Shown here piece after piece: positions 1 to 13,535 of a DNA stretch of 64,000 nucleotides. Below the pieces are notes generated by a model, which searched no databases, had not been told where the DNA came from, and saw nothing but the letters and a program-made list of their open reading frames with translations. Every line of letters starts with the position of its first letter. Position 1 is the stretch's first letter. Source of the DNA: Gordionus sp. m RMFG-2023 (Eukaryota > Nematomorpha > Gordioida > Chordodea > Parachordodidae). The stretch lies in assembly GCF_954871325.1 (NCBI RefSeq), contig NC_088775.1, forward strand, positions 90,154,805 to 90,218,804. Direction: 5' to 3'. Made by a program: the position numbers and the translations under genes.

Positions 1-2685
1 TTAAAATGGTTTGGTTGGATATTTTTAGAAGACAAAGCCTAAAGACCTAGAATACAATAGAAATGACAATTTATTACAAATAAATAACATGGACTTAAAA
101 CATAAACACCACAATAAATTTTAAATATATGCGTAGTTAAGGATTTCATCTGGTAATATCTATAATCAGTGTCTACATGGCCGGGGTGGGTAGGAGACAT
201 AGCCTCCAAATTATTCAACCCTAGAACACGAGGGCAATGCAATATTAAATTTAATATACGCGCCTCCATCCCCTCATCCCCCACGCTTGGTTAAACGCAT
301 ATCGAATGTTTACTAAGTCAACTTTAACGGAGATGATATAAAGGTGTTAATATATTTTAAAAACAAAATTTAAAAAAAATACGTGAAAATCAATATCTAT
401 AATATGAAATCTTATTTTTTATAGAAGGGACATGGTCGAATTAGCAAAAATGGAAGGGCGAAACCCCTTTCTCCCCATGGGAGATTGGTTGCATAACTAA
501 AATCATAAAAGGTAAGGAAGAAATATATAAAAATTATGATAAACTTTAAAAATATCTTACCTATAAAAATAAAAATCTATTTTATATTTTTAAATTTAAA
601 AAATCGTGGGTAAAGGTGGACCGAACGAATTAGGCTGCATTTAAAGTAAGTGTGATTGCGAAATCGGCTATAAAAACATTTTTGATATACACGTAAACAG
701 CTGTCGCGATTTCATCATTTTCAGTTAGTATTTATAAATTATATCTTATCGCAGGCTTGTAAATGGGCGAAAAAAATTTCAATAACAAAAAAGGAAAGGG
801 GGGTAAGCGATTGAGAATCTGTTTTTAAAATTTTAGGCAAATTGAATCCTAAAAATTATAAAAAATAGAAAAAAAGGAACTTAATGGTTTGACAGAGGTA
901 CATTTAGCAACATTGGGTTGAGCAGCAAAGACCTCATTTGATCTTACATAGGATAAACTAAATTTAAATTCATAAAAAAATTATAACTTTAGCGTTTTAT
1001 CTTTTTTTTTGAATTAAAATTTTCCATATTACTATTAACCTTGATAATGTTATATTTCTAAATGTTAAAAATTGAATAAATAAAAAATATTATATTTGAT
1101 AAAAAGAATATCGTAAAAGGGTTTGCGTAAGGTGACCCCATGGATGACAATGTAATTATAAATTAGATTATTTATAGCCTTTAAATGATAGCCAAATTAT
1201 GGTAGTTTATTAATGTAAAAGAATTTTTTTTATTACTTTATAAATTGATATTATCTTCATTATTAATTAATTTTTATAAAAAAATGTTTTAGAAATATTG
1301 ATTTCGAAAAACTTTTATGCGTTAAAATAAGATTAAATTGAATCTAAAAAAAATATTAAAAACATAAAAATTTCATAAATATTAATCCGCAAGATGGCCC
1401 TCAACACACAATTATGATATAAAGAAATACTTTTTTTAAAATTATTATTTTTTAACAATTATTATTTACTATTTAGTTCAGAATAGTTAACAATTACTAA
1501 TGCAATTTTTTTTATAATCAATTGAATATAAGCTTATATTAAATTGAGGGCTCTTTATAATTTTACAAGTTTTGAATAACACATTGTAATAATAAGGGAT
1601 GACAATTATATCAGATTGCTTTTCATCTTATAGTTATGGATTAAAATCTTCCTCGAAGTTTGTAGCACATATATTTCCCAGATATAATCTGACAATCTAC
1701 TATGATCTCTTACTCCTTATTTTTCCTCATTTCTTATGGATCTTTATTTATCTCGTTTTTTCCAGTAAGAAAAAGGAAGTAAAAATTTAAAATTTTCTTT
1801 CGATCGTTGTTATTTTCTCGTTTTCCTCTACATATAAAATAAATAAAACATTAAATATTATTCGTTATTCTTATTTCCTGATCTAGGACATTACTTATTA
1901 TTTTAAGTCAGATTTTAAATAGCTTATTTTCAATAATATATTTGGATCTTAACCTAAATTCGGACAAATCTTTATTTGATAAACTGGATACTAACTTTAA
2001 TATAATCGAGCTCGTTTCTCACAGTAACTATTGTCATATTTGTCAAATTATTAATATTTATTTTTTTAAAATTATTTTGTTTAATATTTCTCAAATTTAT
2101 AAATAGTCACCTGATTTTATAATCACGTGTAAAACTCGTGATCTCCAAAAGTATATAAAGGGACTAGATTTTATAATTATGATGACTTTTATGACTCATG
2201 GGGACTATTTAAAAATTTGATAAATATTAAACAAAATAATTTTAAATAATAATATGATTACTATTTAACTATTTTTGGGGAGAATTTAAACATGTTCTAT
2301 AATTAAAAAATCTTCAATTTTTATCGAATTTAAATATTTTGCGTGATTTTTATTCATGAATTATTTTTTAAAAGATCTTTATCTTCTTTAACCTTTATCA
2401 TCTTATAGAATATTTTTGTTCAAAGTTTTAAGAGTTATTTTTTAGACACTGATTTTGGGTATCGCATATCTCAACGAAGCCATAAGTCTATCTACTTCTT
2501 TTTATTGCTAAACACTTTAAAATTAATATAGGTTATTTGATACAAAAATGGCTATATTATATCTCTGATGTCTCATATGATCTCAATGGTTAGCCTTTAA
2601 TAAAATTATTTAGGAAAATCAAAATAATTAAATAGTTTTGTTTTTTATTTTGTTTTTTTTAGAAATCAATATAAAAAACCCGGGT
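1..2685. other. AT-rich stretch without recognisable gene
   Basis: I see no gene, RNA or clear repeat here. Open frames are short (up to 81 codons), AT-biased and without a recognisable domain or splice structure. Confidence 0.6.
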
Positions 2686-2689
2686 TTAT

Positions 2690-2900
2690 GGAAAATGAGG
2701 GTTTGGTTTCATAATCCTAAATAAGGCTTGGAAACAGAAGGTCCCAGGTTCAATCCTGGTAGGGAACGTAAAAATTAGATGACAGATGTGTAAAGCAATA
2801 TGATGATAGGGTGAATTTCTACAGTCGGATGCTAAGACATTTGTCCAATAAACCAAAAATTTGGCCCGCTCTGGGATAATGGTGACCCTGGGGCCGTTCA
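2690..2900 (+). mobile_element. tRNA-derived SINE
   Basis: A perfect RNA polymerase III B box (GTTCAATCC) lies at 2748-2756; the A-box half is decayed. From about 2724 to 2853 the sequence matches, with gaps, the 5' untranslated head of the RTE LINE on the minus strand at 19,640-19,441. Shared blocks include AGGCTTGGAAAC, GGTTCAATCCTGGTA, GATGTGTAAAG and GTCCAATAAAC. After the last block the two diverge: the LINE enters its reading frame, while this copy has an unrelated GC-richer tail. The short minus-strand frame over this stretch is incidental. Confidence 0.7.
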
Positions 2901-4440
2901 AGTGCATTTTTAAAACATTGGGTGGGCGGGCTCATGGTCCAAAAACCCGCCCACTGTAGACCTCTAGGAAGAGGGGAGGTTTGGAAAATCTATTAACGAA
3001 ACCCGGGGACTTGTATAACATTTTCTGGCTCTAATATTGGGTTAGTCGTTTTAAAAAATTGAGCACTTTACCAACACTATCATAATCTTTTCCAGTTTTA
3101 TATAATGTAATCATGATTTTTAACTTTAGAGGATTTTTATAGTCACTAGGATAGATTATGGAAAATTGTTTTCAATGATGTATTAAAAAATCACCATCCT
3201 GTTAGTGTACTTTAGAAATCGGAAGTCTCCTACCAACCCTATCTTTAAATAGGGCGAACGCAACTCCGAAGTTATGGCACGTATGGGATAAATCCCGTTC
3301 CCTCATCATCCTAATTTTCTGTCCCAATAACTATTTTTAATGTAAAGTATACAGTTAATAATTATGTTTTTTTATATATTCATTTTTTAGTCTAAAGGTC
3401 TAGATCATTATAGATTAAACTAATCTAACCAGGGCAATAAAATTCCGCTTAGATAATCGATTGGAAAAACTTCTTTCGCGTGTAAAACCGAGATGGAATG
3501 ATAATGTCTGGAAATTTTAGCCATCAATAAAATTATATTCATTAATCGTTTATTACTTTTTATGAGTCACATATTGTTCTATCTTTTAAAAAAAATTCGT
3601 GACTTGATTAAAAAATTTGGTATTCTTCTTCAATTTAAATAATTTGAATAAAAGTCACTTCCGTTTGAAGAAGAAAAAAACACGGGATTAAGATTTACAG
3701 AAAAAAGGATGCTACTATCTAGCGGAGAATGTAGGATCATTTCTCCCATAAGCCTCGGAATTAGAAATTTTGGTGAATATATTAAGCAAGCATCCCATAA
3801 AAACTGCATTAAAAATTTTACGCTACATTAATCTCTATTGTACTAAGGATTGCTTTAACCATTCCAACCCGGGGCACCCACAGAACGCAGCTTCGCGCTC
3901 AAATTAAATTGGAACTTACCTATGATCCCGTATGGCACAGGACCGATTTGTTAATCCCCTCTTTAATTTCAATAGAAAATAAGATTCATCGATAAGATTA
4001 TGTCGACATAATATACTCTTTTGCACGTTAAAAGGCGAGGAGGATAAATTACATTACAATATTTTAACGATCATATTCATTTTTTGTAATGTACGCTACT
4101 CGTTTGTGATTAAAGTTTAATCAGAGTATACATGCATTTAGTTCTCTCGTTACGAAAAATTGTGCAAAAAGCTTAGGTAAATTGTTTTCTTTAAAGGGCT
4201 GACAAATTATTTTTTGCCCTGAGCGGCCAAAAGTCTCATAATGGCGTTGACAACGAGGAGTATAATATATTTATAAAATATTTGTTGTTTTATTTTCGGA
4301 ATTGGATAAAAAAGAGATTGAAAAAAACGGAGATATGATTTAATACCATCAATATGTATAGCTCACAAAATTAAAATGTTCAAAAATAGTTTGAATTGCA
4401 TTGCATTATGTGGATGGTGTGGTCTCAAGATAAAAATGTT
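2901..4440. other. non-coding stretch with small GC patches
   Basis: No gene seen. An arm pair of GGGCGGG/CCCGCCC type lies at 2,922-2,953, just after the SINE. Two less AT-rich patches (about 3,220-3,310 and 3,855-3,960) stand out by composition but show no frame, tRNA fold or similarity I recognise. Confidence 0.5.
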
Positions 4441-5227
4441 CTATTTATCATTTTCTACACGTTATATATATATATATATATTATTTATAAATATAAATTA
4501 GAATAATGTATATAATAATCAAAACGAAAAGCAGAGGTAATAAAAGGTAAAGTTGTAAAAAAGGTTGAATCATAAGTCGAAAGGCAAAATAAGATAAAGG
4601 TATAATTTGAATGTTTCACAATATAAGAGCGATAATAATTTAATAAACTTTAATATTTAAATTTATTATATAACATTCTCTCTCTTCTAAAAAGCCACCC
4701 CATAATTTCATCTAAGCTATCATAGAAAATTTGCTGTTTAAATGGTTGTTCAAGTCGTTGCATGAGTCAATGTAATCGTTGGCTTGTCCCAATCGTCTGT
4801 TTGTTTAAATTGAGTTTGCACGTTAGTTTGTTTAAATATTAAGCTTGTTATCCTTATAGAAATTTGTCCTCATGAATCGTGATTTTCTTATGTAGCTTGC
4901 TTGTAGTGCTCAGTCGTTATTATTATCAATTTTCAAAATTGTTATTATCATCAGTCAGTCACGAATAATTAGACATAATAATGGATCATGTTGGATATGT
5001 GAATGAGGGAAGCATGATAAATCAATAAGATTGCTATATAATATTTTTAGCGTTTTCATTTTTGAGTTTTAGTGCCCAATTTATTTTTTCGCGTTTTAGT
5101 GTTTAATTTATTTTTATATTTTAAGTTATATAGGCTTTTAAATAAGCAGGTTTTTGTTTAATTCGTATTGGTCTATAAATCGGTGTTACATTATATTTAA
5201 TAAGTAGTTTTTACATTTTTGTCCACA
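4441..5227 (-). other. possible LTR of the adjacent Ty3/gypsy fossil
   Basis: A purine-rich tract (AAAGAGGGAAG on the minus strand, 5228-5238) is followed at once by TGTGGAC, the usual start of a 3' LTR. The far end of the LTR was not found, and no second LTR copy is present to compare. A short TA microsatellite lies near 4,468-4,482. Confidence 0.35.
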
Positions 5228-6176
5228 CTTCCCTCTTTAAAAAATCCTTAGAATTAGAATCATGATTAATAAGTGTGTTAAAACAATTTCTTATTCTTAA
5301 TAGATCTAAGTTCCTCCTCAAAATACCTTTGTAAGTCTTAATTTGGAACATTATACCATACCTTTCCACCATTTATCATTACCTTGTATTTTGTACCAAA
5401 CAAAATCCTACGTTATAGGTTCTATTGCGTGGTAAGTAATGTTGATTTTATTCTCATTTTCTCCCAACGGTTAATAAATCCCATATAACCCTCTAATGTC
5501 GCGATTGAACATTCTCTTGGAAGGAGTAACTCCTGTAGTGTCATTTCGCGTGTTTCTATAATTGAATAAAAATTTGTCAAGTGCAGTATCTAAGTCAATT
5601 TTGGTATTCCTTTTCATATGTGTTTTAAACGATCTTACCATATGTTCTATCTGACCATTGGATCGCTGGTGGTATGCGGATGATATGTTTAATTCCATAA
5701 TCATTGCAAATTTTACAAAATCATTACTTGTGAAGTTAGTGCCGTTATTAGTAACTATAGTTTCGGTATTTTTAAAAATTTATTTTAAAGTGATATCGGT
5801 CGTAATACTTTTAACAGGAACAATAATAGAAATTTGCTTATTATAATTTTTTGAAAAACGGACCCACATAATCTATGTTTATCAAATGGTTTGGTTGTAG
5901 AAACCTACGAATTTTGTATCTTTATTGTCATGGTATATGTTACAATCGTCACAACTTCTCACTTCCATGTCTATGTCATTATTTATACCAGACCACCACA
6001 TATAATCTTTGGCTAAGGATTTAAAGAATCATCCTCATTCTTCCCAAGAACCAGTTTTTTCCTCATCTTAAAGATGTTTTTTCTTACCTAAATTTTTGCA
6101 CATCTTTTAATCTTCCACGGCTTTGGAATATAATTTCCTCCTTTAATTCTCAGAGTTAAAAATTTTAAAAAGCTAA
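5228..6176 (-). mobile_element. Ty3/gypsy LTR retrotransposon fossil, integrase end
   Basis: On the minus strand this stretch shows the zinc-binding and core parts of a Ty3/gypsy-type integrase. The C-terminal core (about 5,471-5,704) has the family pattern YHQRSNGQIEHM followed by FLFNYRNTRNDTTGVTPS. Only the 3' end of the element is present, ending in a purine tract next to a possible LTR. It is broken, with several breaks, and joins segment A at its upstream side near 6176. I regard it as an old, dead copy. Confidence 0.7.
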
Positions 6177-7457
6177 CTTTTATAAATGATTACTATAAAA
6201 TATATATGTGCTGATAAAAAAAAATTAGTCTTAAGAAATGTTGAATATATATATATATAAACCAGCAATATTTAAAAAATAAATATAAATAATTTCCCAT
6301 GTGATAGAGCTAATCTTTCATTGATTAAATCAGTAAATTTGGCTTCAAAATCACTATATAATGAAGTGATATAATAATTTAAATACATAAGGTAAATACT
6401 CTTTATCTTATTTATTTGATCTAAAAAATTATCCAAATGTATAACGCTATTAAAACCTTGATTTTTGCCCATTTTTAAAACAACTGGCATATTATTAGCT
6501 ATTAGATTTCTCCAAATGTTGGCGGTTTCCATTATTTAGCTTAATCTCAATGCTCATTAAATCGGACTATATTTAAGTTTGAAACAACAACTAAAAAAAG
6601 GAGGGAATAAAGAAATTTTTCTTATATTATTCTACAGATCCTACAATAATATTTGAACTATCATCGTGTCTTGATGCCAATATTAAATTCGTAAAGCTCT
6701 GATATAAATCAAGAAATTCACGTAAACATACAAAATTCATTGACTATGAAAAATTGGCTTATTACCTAAAATACTAGTTAAAATTAAATCATTTGTAGGC
6801 ACATTTCTAATGCAAAAAAAATTATAACGTTTCAAATAACATTTTTTTTTATGTCATTTTCCCATTTCATCAAAAAAAAATACCTCTCTTTATAGGCTCC
6901 CGGTAACCCAAAAAAAATGTTGAAGATTAAAGTTAAAAATTTATTCCATGAATTTTGATGAAAAAAAAGAAATTTATACAAGAAGTTGATAACGAAGAAA
7001 ATGATTTTGCGATTTGTATAAAATTATGTAAATATTTCGGAGAATTTTTCTATTGAAATATTATATTAATAAAAAAAATATCACGTAGATATAATTCCAA
7101 GTAATTTTATATTTTATAACAAATACATTGCATATTTTTTTATTTTACGCATATAATTATAATAGGGCTAAAGTGTTCACGTGATTTCTCATTTAAAATC
7201 ACTATATAAAGGATTTATTTTGCCATTTCAAAAATTAAAGAAGATTGCTTATATTCAAAAAAAAAAATTAAAAGGTAAAATACAAATTATATATTCATTT
7301 TAAATTTTAAGACAACTTTAAAAGGATTTGAAATTAAATATATTTAAAAAAAATTTTTTTTTTAATGGATTGATCTGAATTTATATTAAACGCGTTGTTA
7401 TTTACAAGCGTCGCGTTATTTAAAGCTATCGAAATCAAAGCTGATTCTTCATAGCGA

Positions 7458-7682
7458 TAATGTTGTTGAACCGCTCGTTTTAACTCGATTTTATAAAAAC
7501 GGCTAACTCAATACTACATCCAGAAAAAATATTACGCAAGCTTGTAGATTTGGCTCATAGAAGGAACAAAGGTCTGGACATAAATTATCGAAATCTCGAG
7601 ACTTATGCAATATTTTTCTAGCTAAAATATTGAGTTTTCCGTTTTAAAAATGGGGCTCCACACGACCCGTTTAACAACACTA
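7458..7682. mobile_element. MITE1 copy in segment A
   Basis: Palindromic element with ends like TAATGTTGTTGAACCGCTCG and CGTTTAACAACACTA. The inner arms are GGCTAACTCAATA and TAAAATATTGAGT. Segment B retains only a remnant at the same position and segment C has none, so it inserted before A and B separated. No clear target duplication remains. Confidence 0.8.
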
Positions 7683-7888
7683 CGCCATAATATTTTAAAT
7701 AAAATATTACATTCTTGCTCCAACAAAGTATTTAAAAAAAAAAATTTCTGTTTTTTAAAAAAAATTATTAATAAAAATTTTTGGTGTATCAAATTTCCCT
7801 ATAATTATTTTATAATTTGTAATATCTTATCTTTTGTTACCAACGCATCGCCACATATCTTTTTTTTTCAAATTTTATCATAGTTGTT

Positions 7889-8117
7889 CAGCGCGGCCCG
7901 AAATTATTTAAAAATAAAAATTAATTCTTATAATTACTCGAAATAAACGATATATATTATATGGCGTCTACTTTATATGAATAAAATCACATATTTTTTA
8001 TTTTACTTAAAAAATTCAACAATAATAAATTTAGATATATTTTAAAATATTTTTAAGGCCCGACCCGGCCCGAAACCGTTCAGGCCGGGCCGAGTACGGG
8101 CGGGCCTGAACGGTTTC
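7889..8117 (+). mobile_element. MITE4 copy with 8-bp target duplication
   Basis: The element begins CAGCGCGGCCCG and is flanked by a perfect 8-bp duplication TAGTTGTT (7881-7888 and 8118-8125). Segments B (near 16,445-16,480) and C (near 27,530) lack it, giving an empty-site control. The interior is homologous to the copy at 63.6 kb (shared GTTATATGGCGTCTACT-like block). Its right end is a GC-rich hairpin with a perfect 15-bp stem (8072-8086 with 8103-8117). The 8-bp duplication and CAGNG start suggest the hAT superfamily. Confidence 0.8.
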
Positions 8118-8460
8118 TAGTTGTTATATCATCATATCGTCTAACACTTTTATAAATTATACCTAATTTATTGGCAGGATTTTTAATTAATAACGCGTCT
8201 ATTGAACATAACACGTTTACTATATAAATTGGGTGGAAAACACTTTTAAACGCTTAATATTATGAAACTTATATACTATACTGAATAATATAATTGATTG
8301 AAACTTAAATATTCACAAGATTATTTTTAGTAAATAAATTTAAGAGGTATTTTATGCATATCTTCAAAAAAAAAATATATTTTACTAAAAAATACATTTA
8401 AAAAAAAACAGTATTAAATACTAAATAAAAATTTATAAAAGACATTCGTTTTTATTTAGG

Positions 8461-8859
8461 TTAACGTCAATATGGTTTTTTTTCTGGCAAAGTGTTATAT
8501 TTTCAAATTTATGTCATTTTTTGAGGCGCGTATACATTAAATTTTAAAAATCTGATTTTTATCTGAAATGTATTCCAATCTGCTTGGAATTAAATTTCAG
8601 ACAATTTTGCCATAAACTTTAGAAACTTAATATATTTAGATTTTTCATAAATTTTACTTATATAAATTATAAATGACTCAAAGGTTAACAGTAAAATCGT
8701 CTATAATTCATAAGATAGGTATTCCAAACATGATGAAAAGTATTTCCGGTTAGATCAGATTTTTTTAAATTTTAAAAAAAACGCGCTCAATAAATGATTT
8801 AAAATTGAAAAAATAACACGTTGCCGGAAAAAAACCGCGTTGCTACGCTACGCTAACAT
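8461..8859. mobile_element. MITE2 copy in segment A
   Basis: Long imperfect palindrome starting TTAACGTCAATATGG and ending CTACGCTAACAT. Each arm carries the block AAATCTGATTTT, ACCGGAAATA and CATGTTTGGAATA in varying form. Segment B has the element at the same position (15,830-16,160); segment C does not. Confidence 0.75.
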
Positions 8860-10780
8860 AGAAAATGTTTTGACAAATTTTAACGGTGATATTATTTTTA
8901 AATAAATTAATGACTTGTTGTCCCCTATTATCTCCTTGGTTTTTAGTGTTTAATTTTTTTTTTCCTTCTGAAAAGATACAATTTTTCTTTTAATATTTAG
9001 ATTAACAATCTAACAAAATTATTTACAATTACAAGAATAAAAACAGAAATTTCCTCTACCACTATATTTTCCAGAATCTTAAAGGTTTTATTGACAATGT
9101 TTCACTTGCATGTAAGCATAAATATAAATTTATAATTAAGATAAAATATAAAGATACTATTTCAATCGTGTTGTATTTTTATTCAAAAACATATATATAC
9201 ATATATACATGTAATTTATAATTTTCTATATAGTATATTATAGGTTAATGTAGAACAGTTCCCCAGACGAATCATAAAAATTTGCTATAAATGCAAAAAA
9301 GTATTTTTATCAAATATAATAAAAATAAAGCCCATTTTAAATGCCACTCACGCTACTATTTTTTACATATTATGACGATATATAGCTATATTGATTTAAA
9401 ACAAAACAAAAATTTAAAATACCAATTCGTATAACACTGCCTTAGTTACAGTTTAACATTAATCTATTTTACCAAAATAGTTTATTATTATATGTAAGTG
9501 ACATGATATTAACTTTTATATTAAACAAATTTAGGTAATAATTATGTGTTTACTTATCACTCAGTTCTCTGTCATCACAAATGGTAATTTTTTATAAATT
9601 TTACAGTATATCTTGACTAAAATTTTTCTTTTCAATAAAATACCAATTTTATATAGCGAGATTTATAACGGAAGTTAGCACAATTAAAACAACAAGCTCA
9701 ACATCTCCAAAAGATAGTAAAAATTCTTAATCTTACAATTTAATCTTTAATTGATATATATGTTTTATAATATTTTATTTATAAAAAAAAATAACGTTTA
9801 AAATTCAACATAATCTAAATTGGTAATTTAATAAATCCAATTTTTTTTGTAAAACATATTATTATATACGATTTTGAGATTTAGTACAAATAGGCATATA
9901 GTTAAGAGGTTTCATAATTTTAATTATCTAACTTTATAATCTAGCAAATGTATCCTTTGAATTAGCGCGTTTTTTTAAAAAAAAATTTCTTTCTTTCTGT
10001 AAGGATTTTAGGAATAAAGTTATACTGATTGGTAAAATTAATGATCTATATTACAATTTATCAGTATATACTATATATATATATATCTTCCATAAAAGTA
10101 TATTTTATATAAAAACATTAAAATATTATTTCAACAAGAAGAATATAAATTAACTTTTACAATTACCGATAATTTTAAATATTCTATTTTTAGCACGACA
10201 AACAATATAAATAATGTTATAAATAAATGACTATAAAAAAATATAAAGTAGAATAAATATAATATAATATACTACACCATCTTCCTTCCTTCCTTTCTTT
10301 CTTTAAAGAAAAATTTAGACAAGGTTAAAAGCTTAGTCAATTGTTCTTTCTGGAAATATATTCAAGCATACAGAAAATACTTATATAATTTTCTATGAGA
10401 AATGGATATAGATTTGACTCTAATATAATTTAAGGGAGTTGGATATATATTCAACCCAAAATTAATCTTTCAAAACTATCTCTCATTTTTTCCCCACTTT
10501 ATTGAATGAAACGACTTAAATTAAATTTATCGGCCTAAATTTGAAACATAAAAAATTTTTAAATCAATTTGTAATGGTTATTATTTCGAATTTTTAATTT
10601 TTTTTTAAACGTATTCTAACATATGACTAGTTTCGTCATAATAATAGTAGGAATAATCAGATGTGACTAAGTTAAATAGAAATATTTATACTTTAGACTA
10701 AAACCGAGCTTAAAACGGGTTTAAAAATTAGAAAAACTATTTATATGGGGTTAAATATTTTCTAAGCACTAAACCTCCAT

Positions 10781-10987
10781 TAGTGTAGTTAAACGGCTCC
10801 AATTTAGCATTTTTTAAGATGGCTAACTCAATATTTTAGCCAAAGAAATATTATTTTAAGCCTTGAGATTATGCTTAGAGATCTCAAAACCTTTGTGCTA
10901 TCCACGAAGAAGTGATATTTTTCTGGATAAAATATTGAGTTAGCCGGTATAAATAATATACTCAAATCGATCCGTTTAACAGCACAC
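10781..10987. mobile_element. MITE1 copy, shared by segments A, B and C
   Basis: Starts TAGTGTAGTTAAACGGCTCC and ends CCGTTTAACAGCACA, with inner arms GGCTAACTCAATATTTTAGC and AAAATATTGAGTTAGCC. The same position is occupied at 14,430-14,600 in B and 25,155-25,393 in C, so this insertion predates the multiplication of the segment. Confidence 0.8.
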
Positions 10988-11440
10988 TCATTATTTAAAA
11001 TTTATAATACATATATTTCATTTATTATATTATGTATGTATAATGCATATTTAAAAAATAATAAAGATATAATGGTGTATATTAGAGCTAATGGATATGA
11101 TTATAGGGTCTTTCAAGGTTCACTTGACGAATAGTGGAAATAAATTTTTGTAATTGATATATTATGATCTTTCCATTTGTGAAAATTAATAAAAATAAAA
11201 GTAATAAGCATATAATTTCTGATATATACAAAGTTTTAAAGTTTATACTTAAAAAAAAATCATATTTTATTTAGCATAGGAATTGAACTCCTTGGTCATT
11301 TTTTATGTTTACAGTTATTTTTAATATTTTTGATATGGTCGATATAATAGCCGTCAATTTACAAATATTGCATATTTTTGATTGGTCGGAAAATTTATAA
11401 TAACTAAAATAAGAAATATCATGTATTATTATTATTATTA

Positions 11441-13535
11441 AATGTTTTCCTTATTCATTATTTAAATTATGGGATATATTTTTTTCTTAATTATTAAAAT
11501 TTTACAATAAAGTTGTTATATTAAAAATTGTAGTTGTTACATTGATCAAGTAAGTTTTAATTTATAAAGAAATTCTAATCAAAATTAAGACTGTATTGAT
11601 ATGGGACTGACCAGGTTCATTGGCCCACATGAGTGTGATTTACCAAAAGCTAATAAAAATAATGGTAAAAATCTATCAAAAAAATTTTGATAAAAAGTAA
11701 GTTGAAAAGCCGATAGATTTTAAGCTCTCAAGATTCGTCAAAAAAGCCATCTTCAAGATACCATAGATATAGGTCTCAATTGAAATCAGTCTTTCAATCT
11801 TTGATCAAATCCTGATATACCTACAGTTGATCAAGTGACCAGGTGGATCGCCTAACCGAATTCTCTTTTCACAAAGAATATGGAAAAATTCGCCGAATTT
11901 GAGTAACGAAGGAAATTCCAATATTTGGGGAGATGTTGTTAAGATAGAGGGTAAAAATGAGCTAGCTCCTATGAATGCTGCTAAAAAGGCATTTCTGAAA
12001 TCTTGAGCTCTTTGAATTTCTATAGAAATGTTGGCAGCACAGGTGTTAAAGGTCTAAAATATATACTTGTAGCAATTTAAAAAAAAAATATTTTCCAGTT
12101 ACCCACGTTTATAATATATGCGCCTGCGCCTACATAAAAATATGAGCAGTAAAACATATAAATATTTAGCGCACATGCCAACCAACCAGTAATTTAAATC
12201 AGGGGACAGAGATGTGTTCTCTGGGTAAACTGGGTAATTTTTATTTTAACTTAATGTTTTCGTAAAATTAAAAACATTTTATTTTTGTGTTTGTCTTTTT
12301 TTCTCTTCTTTCTTTTCTTTATTTTTCTTTCTTTCTTAAAGAAAACTAAGATGAATATAGAAGAAACTTCAATTTATAACATTTCAGAAAAATGTCTGAT
12401 TTAGTCCTATTCAGATATTTCTCTAAGGGCATTCTAGCTCTTTTGATCCTAAAAAAATGCGGCAGCTTGATGTCAGGTTCCATCTTGTCAGGCATGCTTT
12501 TCGTAGACTCTTTCTGTACCACAAGATGTCTCAGGAATAATTCTATTCAGGTAAATTCTGTATATTTGGATATCTAATCTAGATATCTGACAGGCCATGT
12601 CTATTTAAAAAACTCAAATATGATATCATTGCATGACAGGCCGGGCTGAAAAATAGGGCCCGAGATCACTATTCTAAAAATTTTATAAAACCTAGAAGTT
12701 TGCCCAATCATAGTCATTGGCAGACATGAATGAATTAAATAGAAATTTTTTTTTGATTGATAAAATTTTTCTTATATCCATCAGTGTTTTACGGTTTTAA
12801 AAAAAATAATATGAGAAAATAAAGCCTTAAATTTTCGTGATATAAAATATTAAACATACAAAATGTAATAATATTTAATTTAATTTCAAATTAAAAATTT
12901 TTTGCTAATATTTTTATCAGAATATTTAACCTATTTAAAATAGATTACTTATTCCATGCTCCGCGCCTGCAAAAGGGGAATCTAATAAATAAAATCCTAT
13001 TCTCATGTAATGTATTTTCCATTGACTAAGCATATCATGCAAATCGACCCCCCCTATGCCTTCATTATAATTTTTGATCATGGCTGTCATTTAAACGTTT
13101 ATAAATGTCTTACTGGGACTGTCTCCTGGCTATAGCATTTGGCTCTCCTCTAAATGTAGAAATGCTGATAACATTTACTATCTAACAATTTGCTCATGGC
13201 AATATTATGATTATCAGTTAAAAAATGAGCTCCTCTTTACTTTTGTCCCTTTTCAGGGTACAATTACACCTAAACGATTTGATAGGATGATTCCTGTTCC
13301 TAAGAGAGGCAATATTTTTTAAATTTGCGCGCCAATGTGATGAAACAAAAATATCGAAATATATTTTATGGTCTCTCTCTCTCTCTCTGTAGGAGCTATA
13401 TAGCAGGCGAATATCCAGCTGAGGACTCCGTATATATATCAAAATGGGGTATAGTGTCCTGAAGGACCACACATATGAGGATTCATAGTCCTCATCAGAG
13501 CTTTCTCTGTTGGCATCAGATATATCACCCTCCGC
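11441..13535. other. stretch without a confident gene
   Basis: No gene could be supported. Two patches (about 11,580-12,060 and 12,390-13,550) are less AT-rich. Weak coding-like stretches on the minus strand (for example PLEKYLNRTKSD near 12,395-12,430 and an acidic run near 13,480-13,540) could be remains of a transposase, but they do not join into a credible frame. Confidence 0.4.

Larger units (their letters stand above)
6176..11440 (-). repeat. Segment A, inverted copy of a ~5-kb non-coding repeat
   Basis: Read on the minus strand, this region follows the same order of landmarks as segments B and C. From its 5' side these are GACCAAGGAGTTCAATTCC (about 11,290-11,310), a MITE1 copy, the CAACACCTCCAAAAGATGG-like block, TTACATGCAAGTGAAACA (about 9,100), the GATATGATGATATAAC block, and CATTTCTTAAGACTAATTTT with CAGCACATATATTTTATAG (about 6,190-6,245). 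It ends at the gypsy fossil, so the equivalent of the last ~1.1 kb of B and C is missing. No coding frame is shared among the copies. Confidence 0.75.

Noticed and set aside
1599-1790. 63-codon frame and other small frames in the first 2.7 kb
   Set aside because: AT-biased, no domain, no supporting exon structure.
8072-8120. Hairpin followed by CTAG as a Helitron end
   Set aside because: The perfect TAGTTGTT duplication on both sides identifies it as the end of a MITE with 8-bp target sites; the CTAG overlaps that duplication.
11275-11310. B-box-like GTTCAATTC at the edge of segment A
   Set aside because: Segments B and C read GTCCAATT here and no A box lies at the right distance.
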